Shown here piece after piece: positions 28,524 to 37,756 of a DNA stretch of 64,000 nucleotides. The notes below the pieces were generated by a model. The model did not search any database and was not told where the DNA came from. It was given only the letters and a program-made list of their open reading frames with translations. The position numbers and the translations under genes are program-made. Position 1 is the stretch's first letter; the number at the start of each line of letters is the position of its first letter. Source of the stretch: Providencia rettgeri (GTDB lineage Bacteria; Pseudomonadota; Gammaproteobacteria; Enterobacterales; Enterobacteriaceae); assembly GCF_041075285.1 (NCBI RefSeq), contig NZ_CP163512.1, positions 2,418,001 to 2,482,000 of the forward strand, given 5' to 3'.

Positions 28524-28875
28524 ACCTGTATATCCAATGTTTATTATTTTTTACTGTTGTTGATTTGCATACCTTATTTATCTCAAGCTAGCGCGCAGAG
28601 ATCGCTTGTTAGTTCCCTCACCACGCAATAAAGATGAATTGATAACTTAAAAGATAATCGGTATCGAATTTTTAATCTAACCGTTCAGCAGACATCTGTA
28701 AACAGCCAAACGCATGCAGAAACAAGGGGTTTATTTGCTACTGATTATAAAATGAGGTGAAATAGGGATATTTAGCACAATAAGCAGGCTAAGTTGACAT
28801 TTTCCAGTGTTAAAAACAAGCAAAACGACTAAATAACGAGGATGTTACTTTAGCCGTTTTCTGTTTTTTTTCAAA
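28524..28875. other. aroG upstream / pnuC downstream spacer
   Basis: No gene is visible. It should hold the aroG promoter, but I cannot point to a clear operator. An imperfect stem (AAAACGACTAAA at 28822-28833 with TTTAGCCGTTTT at 28849-28860) lies just after pnuC and is probably its terminator, with a T-rich tail on the minus strand. Confidence 0.5.
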
Positions 28876-29598
28876 CTAGGGGCGAGATAACGGCGTAGAG
28901 CCATTCTCTTTTGCTGATTTTATCCAAAGTCGAGAACCGTTTAAGGCGATACCGAGCAAAATAAGGTATTCTAGCGACATTGCGTATACCCCTTGGATAA
29001 AGAAAATCACAATGCTTATCACATTGATGATCACCCAAAGCAACCAATTCTCAACGTATTTACGCGTCATTAAGATCATCGCAACGACAGACAAAATCGT
29101 CATTGCGGAATCCCAAAATGGGAATGCATCCGGTTCTATCGTTGGCATCGCTAAATTAGCACCAAACAAATTCAAAATTTCAACAGCCCAAGTCGCCAGA
29201 ATGCCAAACACTGTGTCAATATTAAAAGTGAGATAAAGAACCGCTAATACGCAAAACACTAGGGTTATAGAAGCTTTTGGTAGGCTTAACCAGCGGATCT
29301 TTAACTCAGCTTGTTGAGAGCTTGTTACCCGGCTCCATGCATACCAACCATAAATATTGGCGACAAAAAAGAATATCTGTAAAAGTAAGTTCGCGTAGAG
29401 TTGGATCTGAAAGAAAATAACGGCAAATAATGAAACATTAATTAAACCAAATAGGTAATTAATCGTTTTTTCTAAGCTTGCCAGTAAAATGCAAAGTAAA
29501 CCTGCAATTGTCCCCACGGCCTCAATATATGATAAATCATAGACTGAACCCCATAAGGGGATTTGTACTAACGTATTGGCTGTACTAAAAAAATCCAT
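28876..29598 (-). CDS. pnuC: Nicotinamide riboside transporter PnuC
   Basis: PnuC imports nicotinamide riboside as an NAD precursor. It has about seven membrane helices in 240 residues. EAVGTIAGLLCILLASLEKTINYLFGLINV, YANLLLQIFFFVANIYGWYAW and RKYVENWLLWVIINVISIVIFF are the conserved substrate-pore segments. It lies 69 bp after nadA in the same direction, an NAD-supply operon as in E. coli. Confidence 0.95.
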   Translation of the reverse strand: MDFFSTANTLVQIPLWGSVYDLSYIEAVGTIAGLLCILLASLEKTINYLFGLINVSLFAVIFFQIQLYANLLLQIFFFVANIYGWYAWSRVTSSQQAELKIRWLSLPKASITLVFCVLAVLYLTFNIDTVFGILATWAVEILNLFGANLAMPTIEPDAFPFWDSAMTILSVVAMILMTRKYVENWLLWVIINVISIVIFFIQGVYAMSLEYLILLGIALNGSRLWIKSAKENGSTPLSRP

Positions 29599-29667
29599 CC
29601 CAAAACCCTTTTAATTGTTAGTCAATGTTGTATTGCTCAATACTGCTTTTCTTTATGCTGATTATGT

Positions 29668-30708
29668 TTATTTTAGACTCTGAGCAAAATCTAGCATTTT
29701 ATTCAACGGTAATAACGCTTTTTTTCTTAAATCATCAGTAACGTATATTTGATGGTCTTGAGAATTCCCTTCTAATGCCTCAGCAATCGCTTTTAAGCCA
29801 TTCATTGCCATCCAAGGGCAATGGGCACAAGTCCGGCATGTCGCCCCCTCTCCTGCTGTTGGTGCAATATATAACGTCTTTTCTGGGCACGCTTGCTGCA
29901 TTTTATAGAAAATGCCTTTATCCGTTGCCACGATCATTGAAGGGTTGGGTAAGTCTTGTGCGGCTTTGATCAATTGACTCGTAGAGCCCACCGCATCAGC
30001 GAGTTCGACTATCGCCTGAGGCGATTCAGGATGGACCAGCACTGCAGCTTCTGGGTAGAGAGACTTCATTTTTTGTAACGATTGGGTTTTAAACTCATCA
30101 TGAACAATGCAAGCTCCCTGCCAGCACAGAATATCCGCCCCGGTTTGCTGCTGTACATAACGCCCCAAATGACGGTCTGGAGCCCAAATAATTTTTTTCC
30201 CAAGGCTATTAAGGTGCTCAATCAACTCAACGGCAATACTTGAGGTTACGACCCAATCAGCCCGTGCTTTTACCGCCGCTGATGTATTGGCGTAGACAAC
30301 AACTGTTCTATCTGGGTGCTCATCACAAAAACGAATAAATTCATCTTCAGGGCAGCCTAAATCCAAAGAGCATTGTGCATCCAGTGTTGGCATAAGAACA
30401 GTTTTCTCTGGGCTGAGAATTTTGGCTGTTTCTCCCATAAATTTCACCCCAGCAACCACAAGGGTTGATGCAGGATGTTTAGCCCCAAAACGCGCCATTT
30501 CTAGTGAATCTGCGACACATCCGCCAGTTTCTTCAGCGAGTGCTTGAATTTCAGGATCCGTATAGTAATGTGCAACGATAACTGCATTTTTTTCGACCAA
30601 CAATGATTTAATCTGTTTGCGATAAAACGCTTTTTCATCCGCGCTTAATGGCGCAGGTTTTGGTGGAAATGGGTAAACTGACTGTTCGAAATCGATAAAC
30701 ACGCTCAT
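29668..30708 (-). CDS. nadA: Quinolinate synthase A
   Basis: NadA is a [4Fe-4S] enzyme that condenses iminoaspartate with dihydroxyacetone phosphate to make quinolinate for NAD. Cluster cysteines appear in [23 protein letters not shown] and [44 protein letters not shown] is the substrate region. The length of 346 residues compares with 347 in E. coli. A NadR-type operator lies upstream and pnuC follows in the operon. Confidence 0.97.
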   Translation of the reverse strand: MSVFIDFEQSVYPFPPKPAPLSADEKAFYRKQIKSLLVEKNAVIVAHYYTDPEIQALAEETGGCVADSLEMARFGAKHPASTLVVAGVKFMGETAKILSPEKTVLMPTLDAQCSLDLGCPEDEFIRFCDEHPDRTVVVYANTSAAVKARADWVVTSSIAVELIEHLNSLGKKIIWAPDRHLGRYVQQQTGADILCWQGACIVHDEFKTQSLQKMKSLYPEAAVLVHPESPQAIVELADAVGSTSQLIKAAQDLPNPSMIVATDKGIFYKMQQACPEKTLYIAPTAGEGATCRTCAHCPWMAMNGLKAIAEALEGNSQDHQIYVTDDLRKKALLPLNKMLDFAQSLK

Positions 30709-30781
30709 TTTTCACCTCTGTTTAGCATAAAGCGATTTTTTGACTTAAATTAAGTTAAAAACCGCAAAATAAAGCCAAGTC

Positions 30782-30799
30782 TGTTTTATATACTAAACA
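30782..30799 (-). promoter_or_regulatory. NadR operator upstream of nadA
   Basis: TGTTTT-ATATAC-TAAACA matches the NadR box TGTTTA-N6-TAAACA at 11 of 12 positions and lies 74 bp upstream of nadA. NAD-dependent repression of nadA-pnuC is inferred. Confidence 0.72.
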
Positions 30800-30959
30800 A
30801 GATACTCCACTTTGCTTAATAAGTCTTCTTTCTTTTTACTTATAAAGTCGTATCTTCAGGCGGTCTTTTCTCATTCCTACTCTTTTTACGTTTGAACCTT
30901 CGCTTTTATTACGCTTTATCGGTATCTTAGCGCTTACTATTATATTAAGCAGGCCAGTT

Positions 30960-31829
30960 ATGGAATCACCAGCATCGTTAATAAATAAAATTATCTCTAT
31001 TTCATTACTCGACCCTAGAATTGAAGCCGTGGTGTTAACGGGTTCACGAGGTCGAGAGCAAGATATCGATAGTTACTCTGATATTGATATTGAATTAATC
31101 GGCCACGGCGTGATGGAACTCTTTCAACAAAAAGATTGGGTTGATCACTTTGGTAAACCATTGGCTGCACTTCATTTACTTAACTTAGAAGATGATGCCC
31201 CTGATTGGCCCACATGCTTAGTGATCTACGAAGAAGGTCGTAAAGTCGATTTCACTTTTGCAGAACCTGAACGTTTAGAGAAAATGAAGCGCTCAGGTTT
31301 GGATGCCACATTTTCACGCGGCTTTACTATTTTATTAGATAAAACAGGGATCACTGATGATTTACCAGACGATATCAACGCCGCATCTTTGATGCCTTCT
31401 CCTTTGAATGCCATTGAATTTGGAGAGATTGTCACCGACTTTTGGCATGAGGCCCATCAAGTTGCTATTGCCCTTACACGAGAAGAATTGTGGGTGGCAT
31501 GGTCACGAAGCGCAGATATGAAGCGCTATTTTCTAATGCTGATTGAGCGTCTGGTTTCTCTACAAGGTAAAGATGTTTGGTATAAAGGCCGTAAGTTCCA
31601 CGAATGGATGCCAGTAAAATATATTCAAGCTCTAGAAATTATTTTTAATTGCAGTACAGCAGAAAAAGCCGCATTGTCGTTACAGTGCTTGATGCAATGT
31701 TTTGCAGAAGTCAGTATTGATTTTGCCAAACTACAACCTTATGACGATCTACAGGATATGGCTAAAAAAATGCAAAAGTTAGTGATTGGTTTGTTACAAG
31801 ATAATGGGCTGCTACCTGAAGGGCTGTGA
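30960..31829 (+). CDS. Aminoglycoside 6-adenylyltransferase-like nucleotidyltransferase
   Basis: This 289-residue protein belongs to the ANT(6)/AadK-type streptomycin adenylyltransferase family. The nucleotidyltransferase motif is complete (LTGSRGREQDIDSYSDIDIEL, with G28-S29 and D41, D43). WPTCLVIYEEGRKVDFTF, FGEIVTDFWHEAHQVAIALTREELW and the later YKGRKFHEWMP match AadK-like enzymes in order. The family adenylates streptomycin, but chromosomal members are often weak or act on other substrates, so a resistance phenotype cannot be assumed. It is a single gene divergent from nadA, 251 bp away. Confidence 0.82.
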   Translation: MESPASLINKIISISLLDPRIEAVVLTGSRGREQDIDSYSDIDIELIGHGVMELFQQKDWVDHFGKPLAALHLLNLEDDAPDWPTCLVIYEEGRKVDFTFAEPERLEKMKRSGLDATFSRGFTILLDKTGITDDLPDDINAASLMPSPLNAIEFGEIVTDFWHEAHQVAIALTREELWVAWSRSADMKRYFLMLIERLVSLQGKDVWYKGRKFHEWMPVKYIQALEIIFNCSTAEKAALSLQCLMQCFAEVSIDFAKLQPYDDLQDMAKKMQKLVIGLLQDNGLLPEGL

Positions 31830-31879
31830 TTGTATTATCCAACGTAGTAATAAAATATTTTGTTTTAAACTGAGTCGTA

Positions 31880-31947
31880 AGGGGTGCAAATCCTACGGAT
31901 TTCGCCTTCGGCTCAAACCTGCGACCAGCTTGTCGAGGTATCGCTAA
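31880..31947 (-). pseudogene. Degenerate tRNA-like copy, T-arm region
   Basis: The minus strand reads GGTCGCAGGTTTGAGCCGAA, a T-stem start, followed by extra bases and GGATTTGCACC in place of the normal T-loop and stem. It has the layout of the two pseudo-copies at 32082 and 32200 but is more decayed, and the D and anticodon arms cannot be followed. Confidence 0.4.
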
Positions 31948-31979
31948 CCAACGGCATGTTTACTTAAGGAGACTTGAGA

Positions 31980-32055
31980 TGGTGGGTCGTGCAGGATTCG
32001 AACCTGCGACCAATTGATTAAAAGTCAACTGCTCTACCGACTGAGCTAACGACCC
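31980..32055 (-). tRNA. tRNA-Lys(TTT)
   Basis: The 76-nt minus-strand gene begins GGGTCGTTAGCTCAGTCGGT, has anticodon TTT in the loop CTTTTAA, a T-arm GCAGGTTCGAATCCTGC, and an encoded CCA end. The acceptor stem GGGTCGT/ACGACCC pairs fully. Confidence 0.97.
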
Positions 32056-32273
32056 ATCTTGAAACTACTTTGATTATGTTTTGCAGGATTTAAGTTCTTC
32101 GAACTTCCCCTTCGGGCTGAACCTGCAACCATCTTGTAAAACTCAACAACCCGACCGACTGAGCTAACGACCCATCTTGAAACTACTTTGATTATGTTTT
32201 GCAGGATTTAAGTTCTTCGAACTTCCCCTTCGGGCTGAACCTGCAACCATCTTGTAAAACTCAACAACCCGAC
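32038..32273. repeat. 118-bp tandem duplication within the tRNA-Lys cluster
   Basis: Two adjacent 118-bp units, each holding a spacer (GAAACTACTTTGATTATG) and a pseudo-tRNA, are identical by eye. The boundary lies within the shared 5' half of tRNA-Lys, which suggests unequal recombination between tRNA copies. Confidence 0.8.
32082..32173 (-). pseudogene. tRNA-Lys pseudo-copy 1 with T-loop insertion
   Basis: The 5' end GGGTCGTTAGCTCAGTCGGT is intact. The anticodon arm is altered (GGGTTGTTGAGTTTTACAAG), and the T-arm is split: TGCAGGTTC, about 28 extra bases, then AATCCTGCA. The acceptor 3' strand is missing. It is not a functional tRNA. The unit is repeated 118 bp to the right. Confidence 0.7.
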
Positions 32274-32291
32274 CGACTGAGCTAACGACCC
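32200..32291 (-). pseudogene. tRNA-Lys pseudo-copy 2 with T-loop insertion
   Basis: This is an exact-looking duplicate of the pseudo-copy at 32082-32173, shifted by 118 bp. The same altered anticodon arm and T-loop insertion are present, so the duplication is recent relative to the decay. Confidence 0.7.
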
Positions 32292-32321
32292 ATCTGGGAT
32301 CTTTGTGTTTACTGTCTTAGA

Positions 32322-32397
32322 TGGTGGGTCGTGCAGGATTCGAACCTGCGACCAATTGATTAAAAGTCAACTGCTCTACCGACTGAGCTAACGACCC
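32322..32397 (-). tRNA. tRNA-Lys(TTT)
   Basis: The sequence is identical to the gene at 31980-32055, 76 nt with encoded CCA and anticodon TTT. It is the second intact copy from the promoter. Confidence 0.97.
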
Positions 32398-32429
32398 ATC
32401 TTGGGATACTTTATGTTTACTGTCTTAGA

Positions 32430-32505
32430 TGGTGGGTCGTGCAGGATTCGAACCTGCGACCAATTGATTAAAAGTCAACTGCTCTACCGACTGAGCTAAC
32501 GACCC
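32430..32505 (-). tRNA. tRNA-Lys(TTT)
   Basis: The third intact identical copy, nearest the promoter at 32584-32611, with encoded CCA. In E. coli this cluster also has tRNA-Val genes; none is seen here. Confidence 0.97.
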
Positions 32506-32583
32506 ATCTAAAACTCTAAAACTAAATTTCTTACTGTTTCGCGAGATTTTCGGATAACCGTATTCTCGTATCAACGGCGGCTT

Positions 32584-32611
32584 ATATTACTGATTTCTGA
32601 CGAGGGTGCAA
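32584..32611 (-). promoter_or_regulatory. Stable-RNA promoter of the tRNA-Lys cluster
   Basis: On the minus strand, TTGCAC (32611-32606), a 16-bp spacer and TAATAT (32589-32584) are followed by the GC-rich discriminator GCCGCC, as expected for stringently controlled tRNA promoters. An A/T-rich UP-like stretch lies upstream. Confidence 0.75.
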
Positions 32612-32657
32612 TAATTTTTTTGCAAAAAAAGATTGAATGCACACTTATCATACTGAT

Positions 32658-32692
32658 AACCCCGAAATATTCGGCAATATCGCTTCGGGGTT
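32658..32692 (-). terminator. Hairpin after cpoB
   Basis: AACCCCGAA (32658-32666) pairs with TTCGGGGTT (32684-32692), just past the cpoB stop. No T run follows, so it may be a Rho-linked end or a 3' stabiliser of the tol-pal transcript. Confidence 0.5.
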
Positions 32693-32697
32693 AGGAA

Positions 32698-33483
32698 TTA
32701 AAGTGCACTTAGCTTTTTTTCAGCTAATTTAGAGCCCGCACTGTTTGGATATTGTTTCAACACCTGTTGGTAAACAGCTTTCGCTTTATCTTTTTGTCCC
32801 TTATCTTGCATGATCAGCCCAACTTTATATAAGGCCTCGCTGCTTTTTTGGGATTTTGGATATTGTTTCACTACAGTGGCAAAGTAGAATGCAGCGTCGT
32901 CCTTACTACCTTTGTTGTAGTTTAGCTGCCCCAACCAATAGTTTGCGTTAGATTGATATCCTGACTTTGGATAGGCTTTAACAAAACTTTGTAATGCACC
33001 AATCGCTTCATCAATTTGAGCTTTTGATTTGCTTTCCATTGCAAGCTTAACCGCAGCATTATAATCATCTTTCTCATTTCCACCTGTATTGGCCGTTGCC
33101 GCAGGAGCATTTGATGAAGATGATGTATTTGCTGCACTTGTATCAGGCGCATCACCTGAGTTAGCTGAATTACCGCCCCCCGCGTTGTCTAATTGCATAT
33201 ACAAATCTTTTTGACGCTCGATGACTTGATTCAGTTTGTATTCACTTTCTTGAATCTGACCGCGTAGCATATCAATGTCACGTTGGTTGTCAGCGAGTTG
33301 TTGTTGAATTTGATACAAAATTTGACCTTGAGAAGATACTGCTGTCTCAAGCTGGGATAGACGGTCACCTGGGGAACCAGATCCGACATTGTTGATTGGC
33401 GCTTGGGCAATAGCGGCCCAAGGGGCCGCTACGCCAACCAATAACGACAGACCGACTAGTAAGTGTCTGAAGTTACTGTTCAT
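32698..33483 (-). CDS. cpoB: Cell division coordinator CpoB (YbgF)
   Basis: CpoB is a periplasmic TPR protein that binds TolA and coordinates PBP1B with outer-membrane constriction. The signal peptide ends near AAIAQA. A trimerising coiled coil follows (RLSQLETAVSSQGQILYQIQQQLADNQRDIDML). A Ser/Asn/Ala-rich linker (about residues 100-135) leads to TPR repeats (VKLAMESKSKAQIDEAIGALQSF, YPKSGYQSNANYWLGQLNYNKG, YPNSAGSKLAEKKL). The length of 261 residues is typical. It is the last gene of the tol-pal cluster. Confidence 0.96.
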   Translation of the reverse strand: MNSNFRHLLVGLSLLVGVAAPWAAIAQAPINNVGSGSPGDRLSQLETAVSSQGQILYQIQQQLADNQRDIDMLRGQIQESEYKLNQVIERQKDLYMQLDNAGGGNSANSGDAPDTSAANTSSSSNAPAATANTGGNEKDDYNAAVKLAMESKSKAQIDEAIGALQSFVKAYPKSGYQSNANYWLGQLNYNKGSKDDAAFYFATVVKQYPKSQKSSEALYKVGLIMQDKGQKDKAKAVYQQVLKQYPNSAGSKLAEKKLSAL

Positions 33484-33505
33484 AATAGATAATTTCGCTT
33501 ATCTA

Positions 33506-34003
33506 TTAGTATGCAATGACTGCACGACGGTTTTTCGCGTAGTCTGCTTCAGTATGACCTAACACAGCTGGTTTTTCTTTACCGTAAGAAACCAGTGAAA
33601 CTTGGTCACCAGAAACACCCTTGCTTTGCAGGTACATTTTAACTGCATTAGCACGGCGCTCGCCCAGTGCGATGTTGTATTCTGGAGTACCACGCTCATC
33701 CGCATGACCTTCAACAACAACACGTACAGATGGGTTGCTACGCAGGAATGCTGCGTGTGCATCTAACATATCAGCGTATTCTGGAGATACGTTGTATTTG
33801 TCAAAGCCAAAGTAAACAGTGTTGTTTTGTTGCAGCTGTTCCATTTGCTGACGTGCCAGCTCTTCCGCAGACAGACCTGTGTTAGTTTGGTTAGTAGAAG
33901 TATCTACGCCATCTTGGTCATTGTTTTTGTTAGAGCTACAAGCTGCGACTGCCATGATTGGTAACGCGATCATCAGCCCTTTAAGCACTTTATTCAGTTG
34001 CAT
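33506..34003 (-). CDS. pal: Peptidoglycan-associated lipoprotein Pal
   Basis: Pal anchors the outer membrane to peptidoglycan and binds TolB. The start [24 protein letters not shown] (ATG 34003, AAGGA upstream) carries the lipobox AVAAC with the lipidated Cys. The C-terminal OmpA domain ([51 protein letters not shown]) is complete. The frame extends 16 codons upstream into tolB, but the E. coli start fits best. The length is 165 residues. Confidence 0.97.
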   Translation of the reverse strand: MQLNKVLKGLMIALPIMAVAACSSNKNNDQDGVDTSTNQTNTGLSAEELARQQMEQLQQNNTVYFGFDKYNVSPEYADMLDAHAAFLRSNPSVRVVVEGHADERGTPEYNIALGERRANAVKMYLQSKGVSGDQVSLVSYGKEKPAVLGHTEADYAKNRRAVIAY

Positions 34004-34047
34004 CGTTTTGATCCTTAATATTTTTTGCCACACATTATTATTATGCA

Positions 34048-35340
34048 TCACAGATACGGAGACCAGGCAGGGAATTTAACCTGTCCATCGGTCGCCGGAA
34101 GACGCGCTTTGAAACGCCCGTCGGTCGAAACTAGCTGCAATATAGTCCCCAAGCCTTGAGAGGAGCTATAAATTACCATAGTGCCGTTAGGTGCGATACT
34201 CGGCGTTTCATCTAGGAACGTTTTCGTTAAAAATTCAACGTTATTCGTTGCCAGATCCTGTTTGGCGACATGCTGCTGACCGCCGCCGGAGCTGACCATC
34301 ACTAAGAAAGTACCATCCGGACTAACATCAGCATCCTGATTTTGTGTTCCTTCCCAGGACACACGCTCAGGGCTGCCACCATTAATATTCATTTTATAAA
34401 TCTGCGGACGTCCTGCCTGATCTGAAGTATAGACCAACGTTTGGCTATCTGGCATCCAGCTTGGCTCAGTATTGTTACTACGACCATCTGTTACCTGACG
34501 AATTTGCCCACTTGCTAAGTCCATCACATAGAGATTCAGGCTGCCTGTTTTAGACAGTGCAAATGCCAATTTTGTCCCGTCTGGAGAGAATGCAGGTGCC
34601 CCATTATGACGAGGGAAAGATGCCACCTGACGAACGGCTCCAGTAGACAATGTTTGAATGACAAGTGCTGAACTACCACTTTCAAACGTTACATATGCCA
34701 GTTTTTCACCATCAGGTGACCAAGCTGGCGACATCAGAGGTTCTGGTGAACGGTGAACCGTAAATTGGTTGAAACCGTCGTAATCAGAAACTCGTAATTC
34801 ATACGGATACTGACCGCCTTTATTCACGACAACATACGCAATGCGTGTGCGAAAAGCACCACGAATACCGGTCAGTTTTTCAAAAACTTCATCACTTGCA
34901 GTATGCGCTGCGTAGCGTAACCACTCTTTTGTGACTTTAAATTGATTTTGAGATAACACAGCACCAGGATTAGCAGCAACATCGACTAGCTGATAGCTAA
35001 CCACAAAGCTACCATCAGCGGCTGGCTGTACTTGCCCCACTACCACCGCATTAATACCTAATGCAGTCCATGCTTCTGGAATAACTTCCGATGCAGTGCC
35101 TGGTTGCTGAGGCATACGGCTTGGCTCAATTGGGTTAAATTTCCCGCTATTGCGTAAATCAGCACCTACGATTTGACCAACTTCTTGTGGCGGTGCACCT
35201 GCACCAGACCATTTAAAAGGCACCACACCAATTGGTTGAGCTGAATTTACACCTTCAGTGATCTCAATACGTATTTCAGCCTGAGCCACTGTCGCCCATA
35301 GCATTAGGAACCCTAAAACTACTTTAAAAGCCTGCTTCAT
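34048..35340 (-). CDS. tolB: Tol-Pal periplasmic protein TolB
   Basis: TolB links Pal and the inner-membrane TolQRA complex and is a six-bladed beta-propeller. The signal peptide ends at TVAQA, giving mature [23 protein letters not shown]. Propeller motifs are regular: [50 protein letters not shown] and FPAWSPYL at the end. The length of 430 residues equals E. coli. pal follows at 44 bp. Confidence 0.97.
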   Translation of the reverse strand: MKQAFKVVLGFLMLWATVAQAEIRIEITEGVNSAQPIGVVPFKWSGAGAPPQEVGQIVGADLRNSGKFNPIEPSRMPQQPGTASEVIPEAWTALGINAVVVGQVQPAADGSFVVSYQLVDVAANPGAVLSQNQFKVTKEWLRYAAHTASDEVFEKLTGIRGAFRTRIAYVVVNKGGQYPYELRVSDYDGFNQFTVHRSPEPLMSPAWSPDGEKLAYVTFESGSSALVIQTLSTGAVRQVASFPRHNGAPAFSPDGTKLAFALSKTGSLNLYVMDLASGQIRQVTDGRSNNTEPSWMPDSQTLVYTSDQAGRPQIYKMNINGGSPERVSWEGTQNQDADVSPDGTFLVMVSSGGGQQHVAKQDLATNNVEFLTKTFLDETPSIAPNGTMVIYSSSQGLGTILQLVSTDGRFKARLPATDGQVKFPAWSPYL

Positions 35341-35451
35341 TCTTATCTCCCTTACTGCGTATTATTTACCACCGCAATAATTCGCTGAATTTTAACAAAG
35401 GTATAATAACAAAACTAGATACCACGCAAACTATTTATGCTATTGCCATAA

Positions 35452-35487
35452 AATTTTCAATACAGATAGCTCTGAGTTATTGAAAAT
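35452..35487 (-). terminator. Hairpin between tolA and tolB
   Basis: ATTTTCAATA and TATTGAAAAT, separated by about 15 bases, form a 10-bp stem just after the tolA stop, in the 146-bp tolA-tolB spacer. It may reduce readthrough or mark an RNA processing site; no T run follows. Confidence 0.4.
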
Positions 35488-36581
35488 CAAGGCTTAAACA
35501 CAACTACGCTCCCTGCTTTATTAAATGTATCATAGACTTCGCGGCTAGGCGGTTTTGGCATTGTAGCAAGCTTCGCTGCTCTGATTGCCGCATCACATAG
35601 TGCCGCGTCGTTTGCCGGATTATTTTTTGGTGTAATACTGACCAATAATCCGTCAGGAGCAAGCTTTAATTGCAGGTCACAAGTCCGTCCACGATAAGTC
35701 TCCGAATCATAGAACTTACTTTGGATTGCTGCTTTTATTTTACCTGCGTAACTATCAACATCCGCATTTGATGCGCCTGATTTTTTACCGCCCCCCGTTC
35801 CCGCTGCTGCTTGGCCGCCCTGCTTACTTGGGCCTGATGCCGTTAAGTCACCCAGCAAGTCATCAACAGAAGCCGCGTTTTTGGCTGCTTCTGCTTTGGC
35901 TTTAGCCGCTTTGGCTTTAGCTTCTTTGTCTGCTTTTTCTTTCGCTTCTTTTTCAGCTTTAGCTTTGGCTTCTTTTTCGGCTTTGGCTTTCGCTTCTTTT
36001 TCCGCTTTTTCTTTGGCTTCTTTTTCCGCTTTAGCTTTAGCAGCCTCAGCTTCTTTTTGCGCTTGAGCTTCAGCTTTGGCTTTTTCGGCTGCTTGCTCTT
36101 TAATTAATTTTTCTTTTTCGGCTTTTGCTTTCGCGGCAGCTTCTTCCGCAATTTTTTGCTCTTCCTTGGCTTTTTTCGCGGCTTCTAACGCTTTTTTCTG
36201 TTGTTCTTCAGCTTGCTTTTGTTGCTCAGCGGCATCACGTTCAGTTTTTATGCGTTCTTCTTCTAATTTTTGCAGGCGTTTTTGTTCCTTCTCTTGCTGT
36301 TCCCTTAGCTCAGCTTCTTGCCTCTGTTCTTGTTCTTTACGCTCTTTAGCTGCTTGTCTGGCCATGTTTTGTTGTTTTTGCATTTGTTCATACTGCTCAA
36401 CAACCACGCCGGGGTCGACCATCACCGCATCAATGACAGTCCCTTCTTCTCCGCCACCACCAAGTTTGACGACGGAAACTAAAGAGCCTATAACGATCAA
36501 ACCGATCAAAAGAATGTGCAGTATCACTGACATCATAAGTGATCGATTTAAGTTATCTTTTTTCTCTTTTGTCTTTCCCAC
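35487..36581 (-). CDS. tolA: Tol-Pal envelope protein TolA
   Basis: TolA spans the periplasm and transmits force from TolQR to Pal. It has an N-terminal membrane helix (SLMMSVILHILLIGLIVIG), a very long Lys/Ala/Glu-rich helical domain (about residues 70-240, with repeated AKAEKEAK and EKAEKEAK units) and a C-terminal domain (DVDSYAGKIKAAIQSKFYD, YRGRTCDLQLKLAPDGLL). I start at GTG 36581 (MGKTKEKKDNLNRS), which has GGA seven bases upstream and aligns with other TolA starts. An upstream TTG at 36593 would add four residues. The length is 364 residues. Confidence 0.95.
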   Translation of the reverse strand: MGKTKEKKDNLNRSLMMSVILHILLIGLIVIGSLVSVVKLGGGGEEGTVIDAVMVDPGVVVEQYEQMQKQQNMARQAAKERKEQEQRQEAELREQQEKEQKRLQKLEEERIKTERDAAEQQKQAEEQQKKALEAAKKAKEEQKIAEEAAAKAKAEKEKLIKEQAAEKAKAEAQAQKEAEAAKAKAEKEAKEKAEKEAKAKAEKEAKAKAEKEAKEKADKEAKAKAAKAKAEAAKNAASVDDLLGDLTASGPSKQGGQAAAGTGGGKKSGASNADVDSYAGKIKAAIQSKFYDSETYRGRTCDLQLKLAPDGLLVSITPKNNPANDAALCDAAIRAAKLATMPKPPSREVYDTFNKAGSVVVFKP

Positions 36582-36632
36582 TCTGGTATCCAAAAAAAGA
36601 TTTGTGACTTACGCAAACCACAACAACTCAGC

Positions 36633-37055
36633 CTAAATAGGCTGAGTCATCAAGCCGACAGATTTAATCCCTGCACTATGCAAAATATTCAGCGCCTTAA
36701 TCACTTCTTCATAAGGCACTTCTTTTGCGCCTCCAATTAAGAAAATCGCTTTGGGATTTTTCTCTAATTGAGATTTAGCTTCAGCCGCAATCTGTTCAGG
36801 TGGCAGCAATTCTAACACCTCACCATCAAGGCGCATATTGTATTGCCCCACTCCCGAGACCTCTAAAATAATCGGTGGGTTATCACTCGATGATACGGTT
36901 TGTGTATCCGTTGCATCCGGTAATTCAACCTCCACGCTTTGAGAGATAATTGGTGCGGTTGCCATAAATATCAGCAATAACACCAACAACACATCCAGCA
37001 ATGGAACGATGTTGATTTCGGATTTCAGCTCACGTCTGCGACTTGTGCGCGCCAT
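36633..37055 (-). CDS. tolR: Tol-Pal proton-channel protein TolR
   Basis: TolR forms with TolQ the proton-driven motor at the inner membrane. The single helix with the essential Asp is PLLDVLLVLLLIFMATAP. The periplasmic domain (PIISQSVEVELPDATD, LNILHSAGIKSVGLMTQPI) completes the 140 residues, as in E. coli. It follows tolQ by 17 bp. Confidence 0.97.
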   Translation of the reverse strand: MARTSRRRELKSEINIVPLLDVLLVLLLIFMATAPIISQSVEVELPDATDTQTVSSSDNPPIILEVSGVGQYNMRLDGEVLELLPPEQIAAEAKSQLEKNPKAIFLIGGAKEVPYEEVIKALNILHSAGIKSVGLMTQPI

Positions 37056-37072
37056 TCGCTTATCTCCCCGTA

Positions 37073-37756
37073 TTATTTCTTATCAGCAGAGAAGGCTTGA
37101 CGATGCAAGATGGCTAAAAATTCTTCCATAAAGTTATCGTAGCTTTGTTCTAACTTACTGACACGCAGGTTTAAACGGTTAAATGCCATAACGGCAGGAA
37201 TTGCAGCAAACAAACCAATCGCAGTGGCGATCAGCGCTTCAGCAATCCCTGGAGCAACCATTTGTAAGGTCGCTTGTTTAACCGCACCTAATGCGATAAA
37301 TGCGTGCATAATCCCCCAAACGGTACCAAATAAGCCAATATATGGGCTAATTGAGCCAACCGTACCTAAGAATGGGATATGCGCCTCTACCGATTCTAAT
37401 TCACGATTCATTGAAATACGCATTGCTCGAGACGCCCCAGTGACCACCGCATCAGGTGCATGAATATTCGCTTGATGTAAACGGACGAACTCTTTAAAAC
37501 CTGCGTGGAAAATTTGTTCTGCACCACTGAGTTCATCACGACGCGCTTGGCTTTCTTTATATAAGCGCGATAGCTCGATTCCTGACCAGAACTTATCCTC
37601 GAATGCCTCTGCCTCACGGGTAGCGGCATTTAATATTTTGGTTCTTTGAATGATGATCGCCCATGATGCAATAGAAAAACCGATCAAAACGAACATAATA
37701 AGCTGAACCAAAAGGCTCGCTTTTAGGAATAAATCCAGGATATTCATGTCAGTCAC
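37073..37756 (-). CDS. tolQ: Tol-Pal proton-channel protein TolQ
   Basis: TolQ is the pentameric inner-membrane motor subunit. It has three helices ([71 protein letters not shown]). The GTG start at 37756 overlaps the ybgC stop (GTGA) and gives [10 protein letters not shown], the conserved E. coli start. The length is 227 residues. Confidence 0.97.
   Translation of the reverse strand: MTDMNILDLFLKASLLVQLIMFVLIGFSIASWAIIIQRTKILNAATREAEAFEDKFWSGIELSRLYKESQARRDELSGAEQIFHAGFKEFVRLHQANIHAPDAVVTGASRAMRISMNRELESVEAHIPFLGTVGSISPYIGLFGTVWGIMHAFIALGAVKQATLQMVAPGIAEALIATAIGLFAAIPAVMAFNRLNLRVSKLEQSYDNFMEEFLAILHRQAFSADKK

Noticed and set aside
28697..28714. TGTAAA followed by a possible TyrR half-site upstream of aroG
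   Set aside because: The right half (AACGCA) matches TTTACA at only two positions, so it is not a convincing TyrR box.
36076..36636. 186-codon plus-strand ORF rich in Ser, Ala, Phe and Cys
   Set aside because: It is antisense to tolA; the composition is the complement of its Lys/Ala/Glu repeats.
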